Of a DNA stretch of 14,063 nucleotides, positions 5,651-14,063 are shown piece by piece. The notes below the pieces were generated by a model. That model was given only the letters and a program-made list of their open reading frames with translations, was not told the DNA's origin and made no database searches. The translations under genes were made by a program, and so were the position numbers. Positions within the stretch are counted from its first letter, which is position 1; every line of letters starts with the position of its first letter. Source of the stretch: Methanobacteriaceae archaeon (GTDB lineage Archaea > Methanobacteriota > Methanobacteria > Methanobacteriales > Methanobacteriaceae); the NCBI GenBank assembly GCA_030681145.1, contig JAUXXK010000046.1, positions 1-14,063 of the forward strand, written 5' to 3'.

Positions 5651-7306
5651 ATGGCTGACAAAAAGTTCATAACTGCATTAAAGAAAAAATTTGAAGAATC
5701 CCCAGAAGAAAAGAAAACATCTTTCTACAATTTCGGTGGATGGAAACAATCTGAGCGAAAAACTCAGTTTGTTAAAGAAGGTAAGGAAATAGCCGCTAAA
5801 CGTGGAATACCAATGTACAATCCGGATGTTGGTACTCCATTAGGACAGCGTGCTTTAATGCCATACCAAGTTTCTACCACCGACACTTACGTAGAAGGTG
5901 ACGATCTTCACTTCGTAAACAATGCTGCTATGCAGCAAATGGCAGATGATATTAAAAGAACCGTAATAGTAGGTTTAAACACTGCCCACAATGTTATAGA
6001 AAAAAGGTTAGGTAAAGAAGTAACCCCTGAAACTATTACTCACTACTTGGAAACTGTAAACCACGCAATGCCTGGTGCTGCTGTTGTACAAGAACACATG
6101 GTTGAAACTGAACCAGCTTTAGTGGCTGACAGTTACGTAAAAGTTTTCACTGGTAATGATGAAATTGCTTCAGAAATTGACCCAGCTTTCGTCCTTGACA
6201 TTAACAAAATGTTCTCTGACGAACAAGCTGAAGTACTCAAAGCTGAAGTAGGTGACGGAATTTGGCAAGTTGTTAGAATTCCAACCATAGTTTCAAGAAC
6301 TTGTGATGGTGCTACCACTTCTCGATGGTCTGCTATGCAAGTAGGTATGTCTATGATTTCTGCCTACAAGCAATGTGCAGGTGAAGCCGCAACTGGTGAT
6401 TTCGCTTACGCTGCAAAACACGCAGAAGTTATTCACATGGGTACTTACTTACCTGTTAGAAGAGCAAGAGGAGAAAACGAACCTGGTGGAATTCCATTCG
6501 GTTACTTAGCTGACATATGTCAATCCTCAAGAGTAAACACAGACGACCCTGTAAGAGTAACTTTAGATGTTGTAGCTATGGGTGCAATGTTATACGATCA
6601 AATATGGTTAGGATCTTACATGTCTGGTGGAGTAGGATTCACACAATACGCTACCGCGGCGTACACTGACAATGTTCTTGACGACTTCACTTACTACGGT
6701 AAAGAGTACGTAGAAGACAAATTCGGTGGATTATGTGAAGCTCCTAATAATATGGATACTGTACTGGATGTAGGTACTGAAGTAACTTCCTATGCTCTTG
6801 AGCAATACGAAGAATACCCAGCTCTACTCGAAACCCAGTTCGGTGGTTCCCAACGTGCTTCTGTTGTTGCTGCCGCTGCCGGATGTTCCACTGCTTTTGC
6901 AACTGGAAACGCTCAAACCGGTTTAAGCGCATGGTACTTATCCATGTACTTGCACAAGGAACAACATTCCAGGCTAGGATTCTACGGTTACGATCTGCAA
7001 GATCAGTGTGGTGCATCCAACGTATTTTCCATTAGGAACGACGAAGGATTACCTCTTGAATTAAGAGGACCTAACTATCCTAACTACGCAATGAATGTAG
7101 GACACCAGGGTGAATACGCAGGTATCGCTCAGGCTCCACACGCTGCTCGAAAAGACACATTTGTATTTAACCCACTGGTTAAAATTGCATTTGCTGACGA
7201 CAACTTAGCATTCGACTTCACCCAACCACGGGCTATGTTTGCTAAAGGAGCATTAAGAGAATTTGAACCAGCCGGAGAAAGAGCAATCATCTCTCCAGCG
7301 AAATAG
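5651..7306 (+). CDS. mcrA: Methyl-coenzyme M reductase I, subunit alpha
   Basis: Catalytic alpha subunit, the standard marker protein of methanogens. The ATG at 5651 gives 551 residues starting MADKKFITALKKKFEESPEE, 7 bases after AGGGGAGGT. An ATG two codons earlier (5645) is almost inside that site and is rejected. Gln147, the axial ligand of F430, and Tyr333 are present. The modified residues are conserved: His257 (N-methyl), Arg271 (5-methyl), Gln401 (2-methyl), Gly446 (thioglycine), Asp451 and Cys453. From Gln401 on, numbers run one higher than in M. marburgensis because of one extra Gly (DKFGGLCEAP). The enzyme should therefore receive the full set of modifications, including that made by Mmp10. 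The last Lys codon and stop lie inside the hairpin at 7301-7327. Only 18 bases separate it from mcrG. Confidence 0.99.
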   Translation: MADKKFITALKKKFEESPEEKKTSFYNFGGWKQSERKTQFVKEGKEIAAKRGIPMYNPDVGTPLGQRALMPYQVSTTDTYVEGDDLHFVNNAAMQQMADDIKRTVIVGLNTAHNVIEKRLGKEVTPETITHYLETVNHAMPGAAVVQEHMVETEPALVADSYVKVFTGNDEIASEIDPAFVLDINKMFSDEQAEVLKAEVGDGIWQVVRIPTIVSRTCDGATTSRWSAMQVGMSMISAYKQCAGEAATGDFAYAAKHAEVIHMGTYLPVRRARGENEPGGIPFGYLADICQSSRVNTDDPVRVTLDVVAMGAMLYDQIWLGSYMSGGVGFTQYATAAYTDNVLDDFTYYGKEYVEDKFGGLCEAPNNMDTVLDVGTEVTSYALEQYEEYPALLETQFGGSQRASVVAAAAGCSTAFATGNAQTGLSAWYLSMYLHKEQHSRLGFYGYDLQDQCGASNVFSIRNDEGLPLELRGPNYPNYAMNVGHQGEYAGIAQAPHAARKDTFVFNPLVKIAFADDNLAFDFTQPRAMFAKGALREFEPAGERAIISPAK

Positions 7307-7339
7307 GTGTTACGCAAACACCTATTTTTATTTTATTTT
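7301..7339 (+). terminator. Hairpin and T-rich tract at the mcr/mtr junction
   Basis: A perfect 11-bp stem pairs bases 7301-7311 with 7317-7327 around the loop ACGCA, and is followed by TTATTTTATTTT (7328-7339). The left arm starts at the last sense codon of mcrA and includes its stop codon. It looks like a terminator or attenuator between the two operons. The mtrE start is only 24 bases further on and I see no TATA box between, so mtr probably depends on partial read-through from mcr. The hairpin could also protect the 3' end of the mcr mRNA. Confidence 0.65.
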
Positions 7340-7362
7340 AAAAAGAAAATGGAGGAACAAAT

Positions 7363-8244
7363 ATGGACCCTATGATAACAGGATTAGGCGTTGTTGCTCT
7401 CATGGGAGCGGCTGCAACTATTGCTGGAGCAGCAGAGGATTTAGAATCTGATGTTGGTTCCATGAGTAACCCTAACTCTCAAGTTCAGCTAGCCCCTCAA
7501 ATGGGACATTTACACAGAATGGTTAACAAGGCCGTTTCTGGTGAACCAGTTGCATATGGTACCTGGTGTGGTATCGCTGGTTCCGTTGCATTTGTACTCT
7601 TAGCTTTAAACGCACCCGCAATCATGGCCATTGCCGCAGGTGCATTCATTGCCGCATTAGTGCATACTACATATTCAGTAACATCTCACATGGGAAGGAT
7701 TGTAAGTCAATCTCAATTTAACCAGCCTTTATTTATGGATGTTGTTGTTCAACATTTAGGACCGATCGCAGGTCACGGATTTATTGTAACATTTTGTATA
7801 GTAGGATTATCATATCTCATGACCTTACCAATACAAGGTTTAGGACATCCTTTCCCTCTGCCATTACTGGCCGTGCTATGGGGTATTACTATTGGAGCTA
7901 TAGGCTCATCTACTGGTGATGTTCATTATGGTGCTGAAAGAGAGTACCAACAATACCCATTTGGTGGAGGTATACCTGTGGCTATACACGGGGACATTAC
8001 TACTAAAGCTGAATTAGGTGTCAGAAATTCAATGGATGTTGTAAACTTCTGTGCTAAATACGGAGGGCCATTAACTGGTTTTGCATTTGGTGCTGTTGTA
8101 TTTTTTAGCTTCTGGACTACCATTGTCTTCGGGTTAACCGGAGGAGTTATTGCTGGTCTCATTATCGTTTTATTATTGATAATTATGAACAACAGAATTG
8201 AAATGTTCGCCAGAAATACTTATGGACCATACAAGAAAGATTAA
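7363..8244 (+). CDS. mtrE: Tetrahydromethanopterin S-methyltransferase, subunit E
   Basis: Integral membrane subunit of the Na+-pumping methyltransferase MtrA-H, thought with MtrC and MtrD to form the ion-translocating part. It has 293 residues starting MDPMITGLGVVALMGAAATI after TGGAGGA, with about six hydrophobic segments. A charged cytoplasmic loop follows the first segment (AEDLESDVGSMSNPNSQVQL, ~25-44). A second polar stretch with TGDVHYGAEREYQQYPFGGG lies around 185-204. The C-terminus ends in a basic tail (NTYGPYKKD). First gene of mtrEDCBAFGH, the standard order in Methanobacteriales. The 56-base gap to mcrA holds the junction hairpin. Confidence 0.97.
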   Translation: MDPMITGLGVVALMGAAATIAGAAEDLESDVGSMSNPNSQVQLAPQMGHLHRMVNKAVSGEPVAYGTWCGIAGSVAFVLLALNAPAIMAIAAGAFIAALVHTTYSVTSHMGRIVSQSQFNQPLFMDVVVQHLGPIAGHGFIVTFCIVGLSYLMTLPIQGLGHPFPLPLLAVLWGITIGAIGSSTGDVHYGAEREYQQYPFGGGIPVAIHGDITTKAELGVRNSMDVVNFCAKYGGPLTGFAFGAVVFFSFWTTIVFGLTGGVIAGLIIVLLLIIMNNRIEMFARNTYGPYKKD

Positions 8245-8256
8245 GGAGGATAAAAG

Positions 8257-9797
<1,541 letters not shown>

Positions 9798-9808
9798 GAG
9801 GAATCAAA

Positions 9809-10111
9809 ATGGAAATGTTACCTTTAATTAAAGTAGTTCCTGAATACAATTTGGCCCTAGATCCCTCTACTGGTATGTTAGGGGCTGCTCTCGGAAGAGA
9901 AATTATAATTCTATCAATGGACGATATAAATACGCAGATAGCATCATTAGAAGCTACAGCAGATGATTTAATGGGCTCATTAGATCCAACAACCGTATCT
10001 GAAGGTTCTTATGCGGGCAGGGAAGGAGTATACATGACTGCCGGTAAATTAACCAATATGGTTTATGGATTTTTATTGGGTCTTATTCTGCTGGTTGCCA
10101 TACTGTTATAG
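9809..10111 (+). CDS. mtrB: Tetrahydromethanopterin S-methyltransferase, subunit B
   Basis: Small Mtr subunit of 100 residues. The soluble N-terminal ~80 residues (MEMLPLIKVVPEYNLALDPS onward, acidic in the middle) are followed by a single C-terminal membrane helix (YGFLLGLILLVAILL). That anchor-at-the-end design is shared with MtrA, MtrF and MtrG, whose helices bundle at the core of the complex. The ATG follows TAGGAGGA; the TAG stop is 11 bases before the mtrA start. Confidence 0.95.
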   Translation: MEMLPLIKVVPEYNLALDPSTGMLGAALGREIIILSMDDINTQIASLEATADDLMGSLDPTTVSEGSYAGREGVYMTAGKLTNMVYGFLLGLILLVAILL

Positions 10112-10122
10112 GAGGTGTTAAT

Positions 10123-10845
10123 GTGACTGATAAAAAATCACCTGCAGAAGGATGGCCGGTAGTTAATGGGGATTACGTAGTTGGTGATCCTGAAAGCCCT
10201 GTTGCTGTTACTACTCTCGCTTCTCACAATGAAGACGTAGCTTTAGACGCAGGAGCTGCTATTGCCGGACCTTGCAAAACTGAAAACCTAGGTATTGAAA
10301 AGATGCTGGCCAATATTATTTCAAATCCTAACATCAGATTCTTAGTATTATGTGGATCTGAAGTACAGGGACATATCACTGGTCAAAGTATCGAAGCTCT
10401 GCATCAAAATGGTGTAGACCCAGATAAAAGAAGCATAGTCGGTGCTACTGGAGCGATTCCTTACGTTGAAAACATACCTGATGAAGGTATTGAAAGATTC
10501 CAACAACAACTGGAACTTGTTAACATGGTTGACGTGGAGGATGCTGCTTCTATTCAATCAAAAGTGAAAGAGTGTATTGAAAAAGACCCTGGTGCCTTTG
10601 AAGAAGAAGCTATGGTAATTGAAGTGGACGAAGGAGACGGGGACGAAGAAGAGGGCGAAGAAGTTAGGCCTGTTGCTCCTGAAACTGCTCTTATCGAAGC
10701 TAGAATGAGAAATATCCAGACTCAGATAAAGTTAATTGGTGCTACCAATAGAACTTTTGCGGGTATGTACAATGGTAAAGTTCAGGGAATTATGGTAGGA
10801 CTAGCTTTCACCTTAACTCTGGGTATATTACTCTTTATATTATAA
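10123..10845 (+). CDS. mtrA: Tetrahydromethanopterin S-methyltransferase, subunit A (corrinoid protein)
   Basis: Carries the factor III cobamide that takes the methyl group from methyl-tetrahydromethanopterin (via MtrH) and passes it to coenzyme M. His84 in the EVQGHITGQS motif is the known lower axial ligand of cobalt and sits at exactly the expected position. The 240 residues comprise a soluble corrinoid domain (~1-170), an acidic linker (DEGDGDEEEGEE, ~174-185) and one C-terminal membrane helix (~220-240). The start must be GTG: the ATG two bases earlier is followed immediately by TGA in its own frame. GGAGGTG lies 6 bases upstream of the GTG. The 50 residues before and through the helix resemble MtrF. 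Confidence 0.97.
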   Translation: MTDKKSPAEGWPVVNGDYVVGDPESPVAVTTLASHNEDVALDAGAAIAGPCKTENLGIEKMLANIISNPNIRFLVLCGSEVQGHITGQSIEALHQNGVDPDKRSIVGATGAIPYVENIPDEGIERFQQQLELVNMVDVEDAASIQSKVKECIEKDPGAFEEEAMVIEVDEGDGDEEEGEEVRPVAPETALIEARMRNIQTQIKLIGATNRTFAGMYNGKVQGIMVGLAFTLTLGILLFIL

Positions 10846-10861
10846 GCGGGAGGTTTGCTAA

Positions 10862-11068
10862 ATGATTATATTATCAAATAAACCAAACGTACGTGGCATT
10901 AAAAAAGTCGCTGAAGATGTAAAATATCGAACTCAACTTATCGGCAGAGACGGTAGGCTGTTTGCTGGTTTAATTGCAACTAGAATTAGTGGAATGGCGT
11001 TGGGCTTTATTTTTGCTTTACTGCTAGTTGGAGTTCCAGCTCTATTAAAAATACTAGGGGTGTTTTAA
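10862..11068 (+). CDS. mtrF: Tetrahydromethanopterin S-methyltransferase, subunit F
   Basis: Small Mtr subunit of 68 residues with a polar N-terminus and one C-terminal membrane helix (~45-66). Its segment VKYRTQLIGRDGRLFAG aligns with IQTQIKLIGATNRTFAG near the end of MtrA, including the helix that follows. This agrees with the known view of MtrF as a paralogue of the MtrA anchor region lacking a corrinoid domain. The ATG follows GGGAGGT at a normal distance, 16 bases after mtrA. Confidence 0.94.
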   Translation: MIILSNKPNVRGIKKVAEDVKYRTQLIGRDGRLFAGLIATRISGMALGFIFALLLVGVPALLKILGVF

Positions 11069-11323
11069 TTGTCTGAAGAAGAAAAAACAACAATACCTCG
11101 TGTAATAGTCTCTGCTGACGAATATAACAAAACCAATGAACGATTAGATGATATTGAAGAAAAAGTCGAATTCACTGTTGGTGAATATTCTCAAAGACTA
11201 GGTCAACAAATTGGTAGAGATATTGGTATTTTATATGGTATTATAATAGGATTAATAATCCTGTTTGTAACTTACAGACTCTTTGCTATTGGGGCATTTC
11301 TGTCCTTATTGGGAATGAGTTAG
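11069..11323 (+). CDS. mtrG: Tetrahydromethanopterin S-methyltransferase, subunit G
   Basis: Small Mtr subunit of 84 residues beginning MSEEEKTTIPRVIVSADEYN. A charged helical stretch (NERLDDIEEKVEFTVGEYSQ, ~23-42) is followed by one membrane helix (~53-72). The start codon is TTG and directly abuts the mtrF stop. The ribosome site is weaker than those of its neighbours (AGGGGTG at 11056-11062). With only MtrG-like residues downstream and no ATG or GTG in a suitable place, TTG is the best choice; abutting genes suggest translational coupling to mtrF. Confidence 0.93.
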   Translation: MSEEEKTTIPRVIVSADEYNKTNERLDDIEEKVEFTVGEYSQRLGQQIGRDIGILYGIIIGLIILFVTYRLFAIGAFLSLLGMS

Positions 11324-11340
11324 CATTTGGAGGTTTACGT

Positions 11341-12273
<933 letters not shown>

Positions 12274-12274
12274 A

Positions 12275-12301
12275 AAGGTGTCTTCACCTTATTTTTTTTT
12301 T
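12275..12301 (+). terminator. Terminator of the mcr-mtr transcription unit
   Basis: AAGGTG (12275-12280), loop TCTT and CACCTT (12285-12290) form a 6-bp hairpin immediately after the mtrH stop, followed by A and ten T residues (12292-12301). A second CACCTTTTTT at 12333-12342 could replace the right arm and also precedes a T run, giving a back-up form. Confidence 0.85.
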
Positions 12302-12363
12302 AAATATAAATATAATGTTTATTTTTTATTTTCACCTTTTTTAAATATTAATTCTAATAGTAC

Positions 12364-12417
12364 TATCAAAAAATTTATATCATGGAAAAAGGAAACATAG
12401 TTCCGGTAGTTTTGATA
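12364..12417 (+). promoter_or_regulatory. Exchanger 1 promoter with GGAA-N6-TTCC operator
   Basis: TATA box TTTATAT at 12374-12380. Ten bases after it lies the palindrome GGAA-ACATAG-TTCC (12391-12404), where transcription should start. GGAA-N6-TTCC is the operator consensus of NrpR, the nitrogen repressor characterised in Methanococcus maripaludis. TATCAAAA (12364-12371) and TTTTGATA (12410-12417) form a further 8-bp inverted repeat around the whole unit. The same arrangement recurs at 13538-13595. The leader to the gene's ATG would be about 88 bases. Control by NrpR is inferred from the motif only. Confidence 0.55.
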
Positions 12418-12490
12418 AGTTCATTCAGCTAAAAATAATTTAAAATTATTTTATCGATGATTTAATATTTGAAATATTTTGGTGAAAAAA

Positions 12491-13453
12491 ATGTTATGGT
12501 TGATATTTATAATAATACTAATAGTTTCATTGATTGCAGTTATTAAGTCTGCAGATATTTTTGTGGAAAATTTAGTTGAGATTGGATCTTTTTTAGGCAT
12601 ATCTGAAGTTATTTTAGGAGTAACTGCTGCAGCCATGGGCACATCACTTCCTGAATTTGGTTCAGCTATGATTGCTATTTTAACGGGGAGTCCTGATGTT
12701 GGGGTGGGATGTGCTTTGGGAGCTAATATATGGAATATTGGTGGAATATTAGGGATATCTGCACTGGTTACAGGCTCCATTACTACTAGAAAAGTTGATA
12801 TACAAAGAGATGGGCTAATGGCTTTTTTAACAGCCTTAATTTTATTTATATTCTTGTTTATTTTTGGCAATATCAATATATTCGCCGGAATATTATTAAT
12901 TTCACTTTATATGGCTTATTTATATTATCTAATTAATAGTCAGAAAAAATATAAAAATGAAAGTATAAAAAAAACAAGTGCTAAAAATAAGAATGAATCT
13001 GTGAATTTTAGAAAAAAAGTTTTTTTAGTAATATTAAGTATTATATGTTTGGGGATAGGCTGCAGGATACTTGTTTATGCTACTGTAGAGCTTTCAATCT
13101 TTTTTAGCATACCTGAAATATTTGCAGGAATACTCCTGGCTTTTGGAACCACTGCACCTGAATTTTTTACAGTCATGACTTCTGCTCGGCGAGGTCTAAG
13201 CAGCTTAGCTGTTGGAACAGTTTTGGGGAGCAATATATTTAATATTATGATAGGTTTAGGTGTTCCTGCATTACTTGTTACTATACCTGTTGAAAAAATC
13301 ACGATTTTTTATGATGCACCGGCTCTCTTAATAATAACTTTAACTCTTTTACTGCTTCTTAGGATAAAATATAAAATTTCTAAAATGGAAAGTTTGGTTT
13401 TAGTATTGTTTTATATAATTTATATATCGTTAAGAATATTTTGGCCTTTTTAG
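12491..13453 (+). CDS. CaCA-family cation/Ca2+ exchanger (first copy)
   Basis: Integral membrane exchanger of the Ca2+:cation antiporter family (YrbG/NCX type), probably swapping Na+ for Ca2+ or a related ion. It has 320 residues and about ten membrane segments, with both signature alpha repeats. Repeat 1 includes GVTAAAMGTSLPEFGSAMIA and GANIWNIGGILG (~43-90). Repeat 2 includes GTTAPEFFTVMTSAR and GSNIFNIMIGLG (~220-260). The acidic residue of each PE motif binds the transported ion in relatives. A basic cytoplasmic loop (~152-177) joins the halves. The ATG at 12491 sits 6 bases after GGTG and matches the start of the second copy; GTG (12482) or TTG (12479) upstream would overlap that site. 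The substrate cannot be told from sequence. Confidence 0.9.
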   Translation: MLWLIFIIILIVSLIAVIKSADIFVENLVEIGSFLGISEVILGVTAAAMGTSLPEFGSAMIAILTGSPDVGVGCALGANIWNIGGILGISALVTGSITTRKVDIQRDGLMAFLTALILFIFLFIFGNINIFAGILLISLYMAYLYYLINSQKKYKNESIKKTSAKNKNESVNFRKKVFLVILSIICLGIGCRILVYATVELSIFFSIPEIFAGILLAFGTTAPEFFTVMTSARRGLSSLAVGTVLGSNIFNIMIGLGVPALLVTIPVEKITIFYDAPALLIITLTLLLLLRIKYKISKMESLVLVLFYIIYISLRIFWPF

Positions 13454-13503
13454 ATTATATAAATTCATGGAATTATAAAATCAAAAATTTTTGTTTTTTA
13501 TTT
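13453..13503 (+). terminator. Terminator after exchanger 1
   Basis: An imperfect hairpin starts at the last base of the stop codon. AATTC (13462-13466) pairs with GAATT (13470-13474), extended outward by TATA/TATA and GATT/AATC with small bulges. A long T-rich tract follows (13488-13505). It should separate transcription of the two exchanger genes. Confidence 0.6.
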
Positions 13504-13537
13504 TTCTATATATTTTAATTATCAATTTTAATAATAA

Positions 13538-13595
13538 TATCAAAAAAGTTATATGTAGCAAAAGGAAACATATTTCCGGGCAATGCAAATGATAT
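13538..13595 (+). promoter_or_regulatory. Exchanger 2 promoter with GGAA-N6-TTCC operator
   Basis: Same layout as the promoter of the first copy: TATCAAAA (13538-13545), TATA-like TTATAT (13549-13554), nine bases, then GGAA-ACATAT-TTCC (13564-13577) followed by GG. TGATAT (13590-13595) mirrors ATATCA at 13537-13542, so an outer inverted repeat is again present. Start of transcription near 13577 would leave a leader of about 214 bases. A second TATA-like stretch (13625-13636) could give a shorter transcript. Confidence 0.55.
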
Positions 13596-13713
13596 AAATA
13601 ATATCTTATTTGATAGTTATGCTTAAATATATAAACTTATAATGTTTAATTAATTATAATTATATTCATTCAGATCTAAAGAGAATAATTTATTTAATTA
13701 CCTTAAATAGCAT

Positions 13714-13743
13714 AACTCATAAATTTTTTCATATTTATGAGTT
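13714..13743 (+). promoter_or_regulatory. 10-bp hairpin in the leader of exchanger 2
   Basis: AACTCATAAA (13714-13723) and TTTATGAGTT (13734-13743) are perfect reverse complements around a 10-base loop; a T-G and an A-T pair can extend the stem. It lies 48 bases before the start codon and is not followed by a T run, so it is not a standard terminator. It could be a protein-binding site or an RNA control element. The rest of the 13504-13790 gap is A+T-rich with no open frame I would call a gene. Confidence 0.4.
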
Positions 13744-13790
13744 GTATTAATAAAAACTAAAAATTTAATAAATGAGATAATGGTGATATT

Positions 13791-14063
13791 TTGATAGATT
13801 TAATAATACCTATAAGTGCATTAATATTATCTTTGATTATTGTTATAAAATCTGCCGATGTTTTTGTTGACAACTTGGTGGAAATCGGGGGAGCACTAGG
13901 AATATCACAGATAATTTTGGGGGTAACTGCATCAGCTATTGGGACATCACTTCCTGAATTTGGTTCAGCTATGATTGCTACTTTATCTGGCAGTAGCGAT
14001 ATCGGGGTTGGATGTGTTATTGGATCAAATATTTGGAATATTGCTGGTATTTTAGGGATTACT
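13791..14063 (+). CDS. CaCA-family cation/Ca2+ exchanger (second copy, 3'-partial)
   Basis: Paralogue of the preceding gene; the first 91 codons lie in the window and the frame runs off the right edge. The N-terminus aligns along its whole length with the first copy, including KSADVFVDNLVEIG and the first alpha repeat (GTSLPEFGSAMIA, GSNIWNIAGILG). A 37-base stretch (13944-13980) is identical to 12641-12677. The start is taken as TTG at 13791, shortly after GGTGAT and matching the first copy's start in the alignment. No ATG or GTG is available in frame between it and an upstream TGA at 13773. Tandem duplication is the simplest origin. Intact length and function cannot be judged here. Confidence 0.85.
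   Translation, partial: MIDLIIPISALILSLIIVIKSADVFVDNLVEIGGALGISQIILGVTASAIGTSLPEFGSAMIATLSGSSDIGVGCVIGSNIWNIAGILGIT

Noticed and set aside
6958..6970. GGAA-N5-TTCC inside mcrA resembling the NrpR operator
   Set aside because: The spacer is five bases rather than six, it is inside a coding region and far from any promoter.

Overview
The window is a stretch of a methanogenic archaeon's chromosome, almost certainly from the order Methanobacteriales and most like Methanobacterium. It carries the complete methyl-coenzyme M reductase operon (mcrBDCGA) followed directly by the complete methyltransferase operon (mtrEDCBAFGH). That gene order, strong GGAGG-type ribosome binding sites and A+T-rich flanks are typical of this group. 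McrA, McrB and McrG keep the catalytic residues at, or one position away from, the numbering used for Methanothermobacter marburgensis.

Layout. Positions 1-870 hold a membrane-anchored calcineurin-like phosphoesterase, probably cut at its 5' side by the window edge. It converges on mmp10 (940-2193, minus strand), which encodes the radical-SAM enzyme that methylates the active-site arginine of McrA. A 478-base divergent region follows. It contains an extremely A+T-rich tract, the mcr promoter and a structured leader of roughly 110-150 bases. Next come mcrB, mcrD (unusually short), mcrC, mcrG and mcrA. A terminator-like hairpin overlaps the mcrA stop codon. mtrE to mtrH then run with gaps of 0-17 bases and end at a strong hairpin/oligo-T terminator. 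The last 1.8 kb holds two tandem paralogous CaCA-family cation/Ca2+ exchanger genes, the second cut by the right edge.

How the genes work together. Mtr uses methyl transfer from methyl-tetrahydromethanopterin to coenzyme M to pump Na+ out of the cell. Mcr reduces the resulting methyl-CoM with coenzyme B to methane. McrC belongs to the machinery that activates Mcr, McrD is an assembly factor, and Mmp10 installs the 5-methylarginine of McrA. The exchangers also deal with cation gradients but look separately controlled.

Most worth a second look: (1) a 14-bp nested hairpin in the mcr leader that buries a decoy Shine-Dalgarno sequence; (2) a McrD of only 82 residues that lacks the usual C-terminal half; (3) a GGAA-N6-TTCC palindrome, the NrpR nitrogen-repressor operator consensus, just downstream of the TATA box of both exchanger genes, conserved where the surrounding intergenic DNA has diverged; (4) the hairpin at the mcr/mtr junction. 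I see no mobile element, CRISPR array, tRNA or rRNA.
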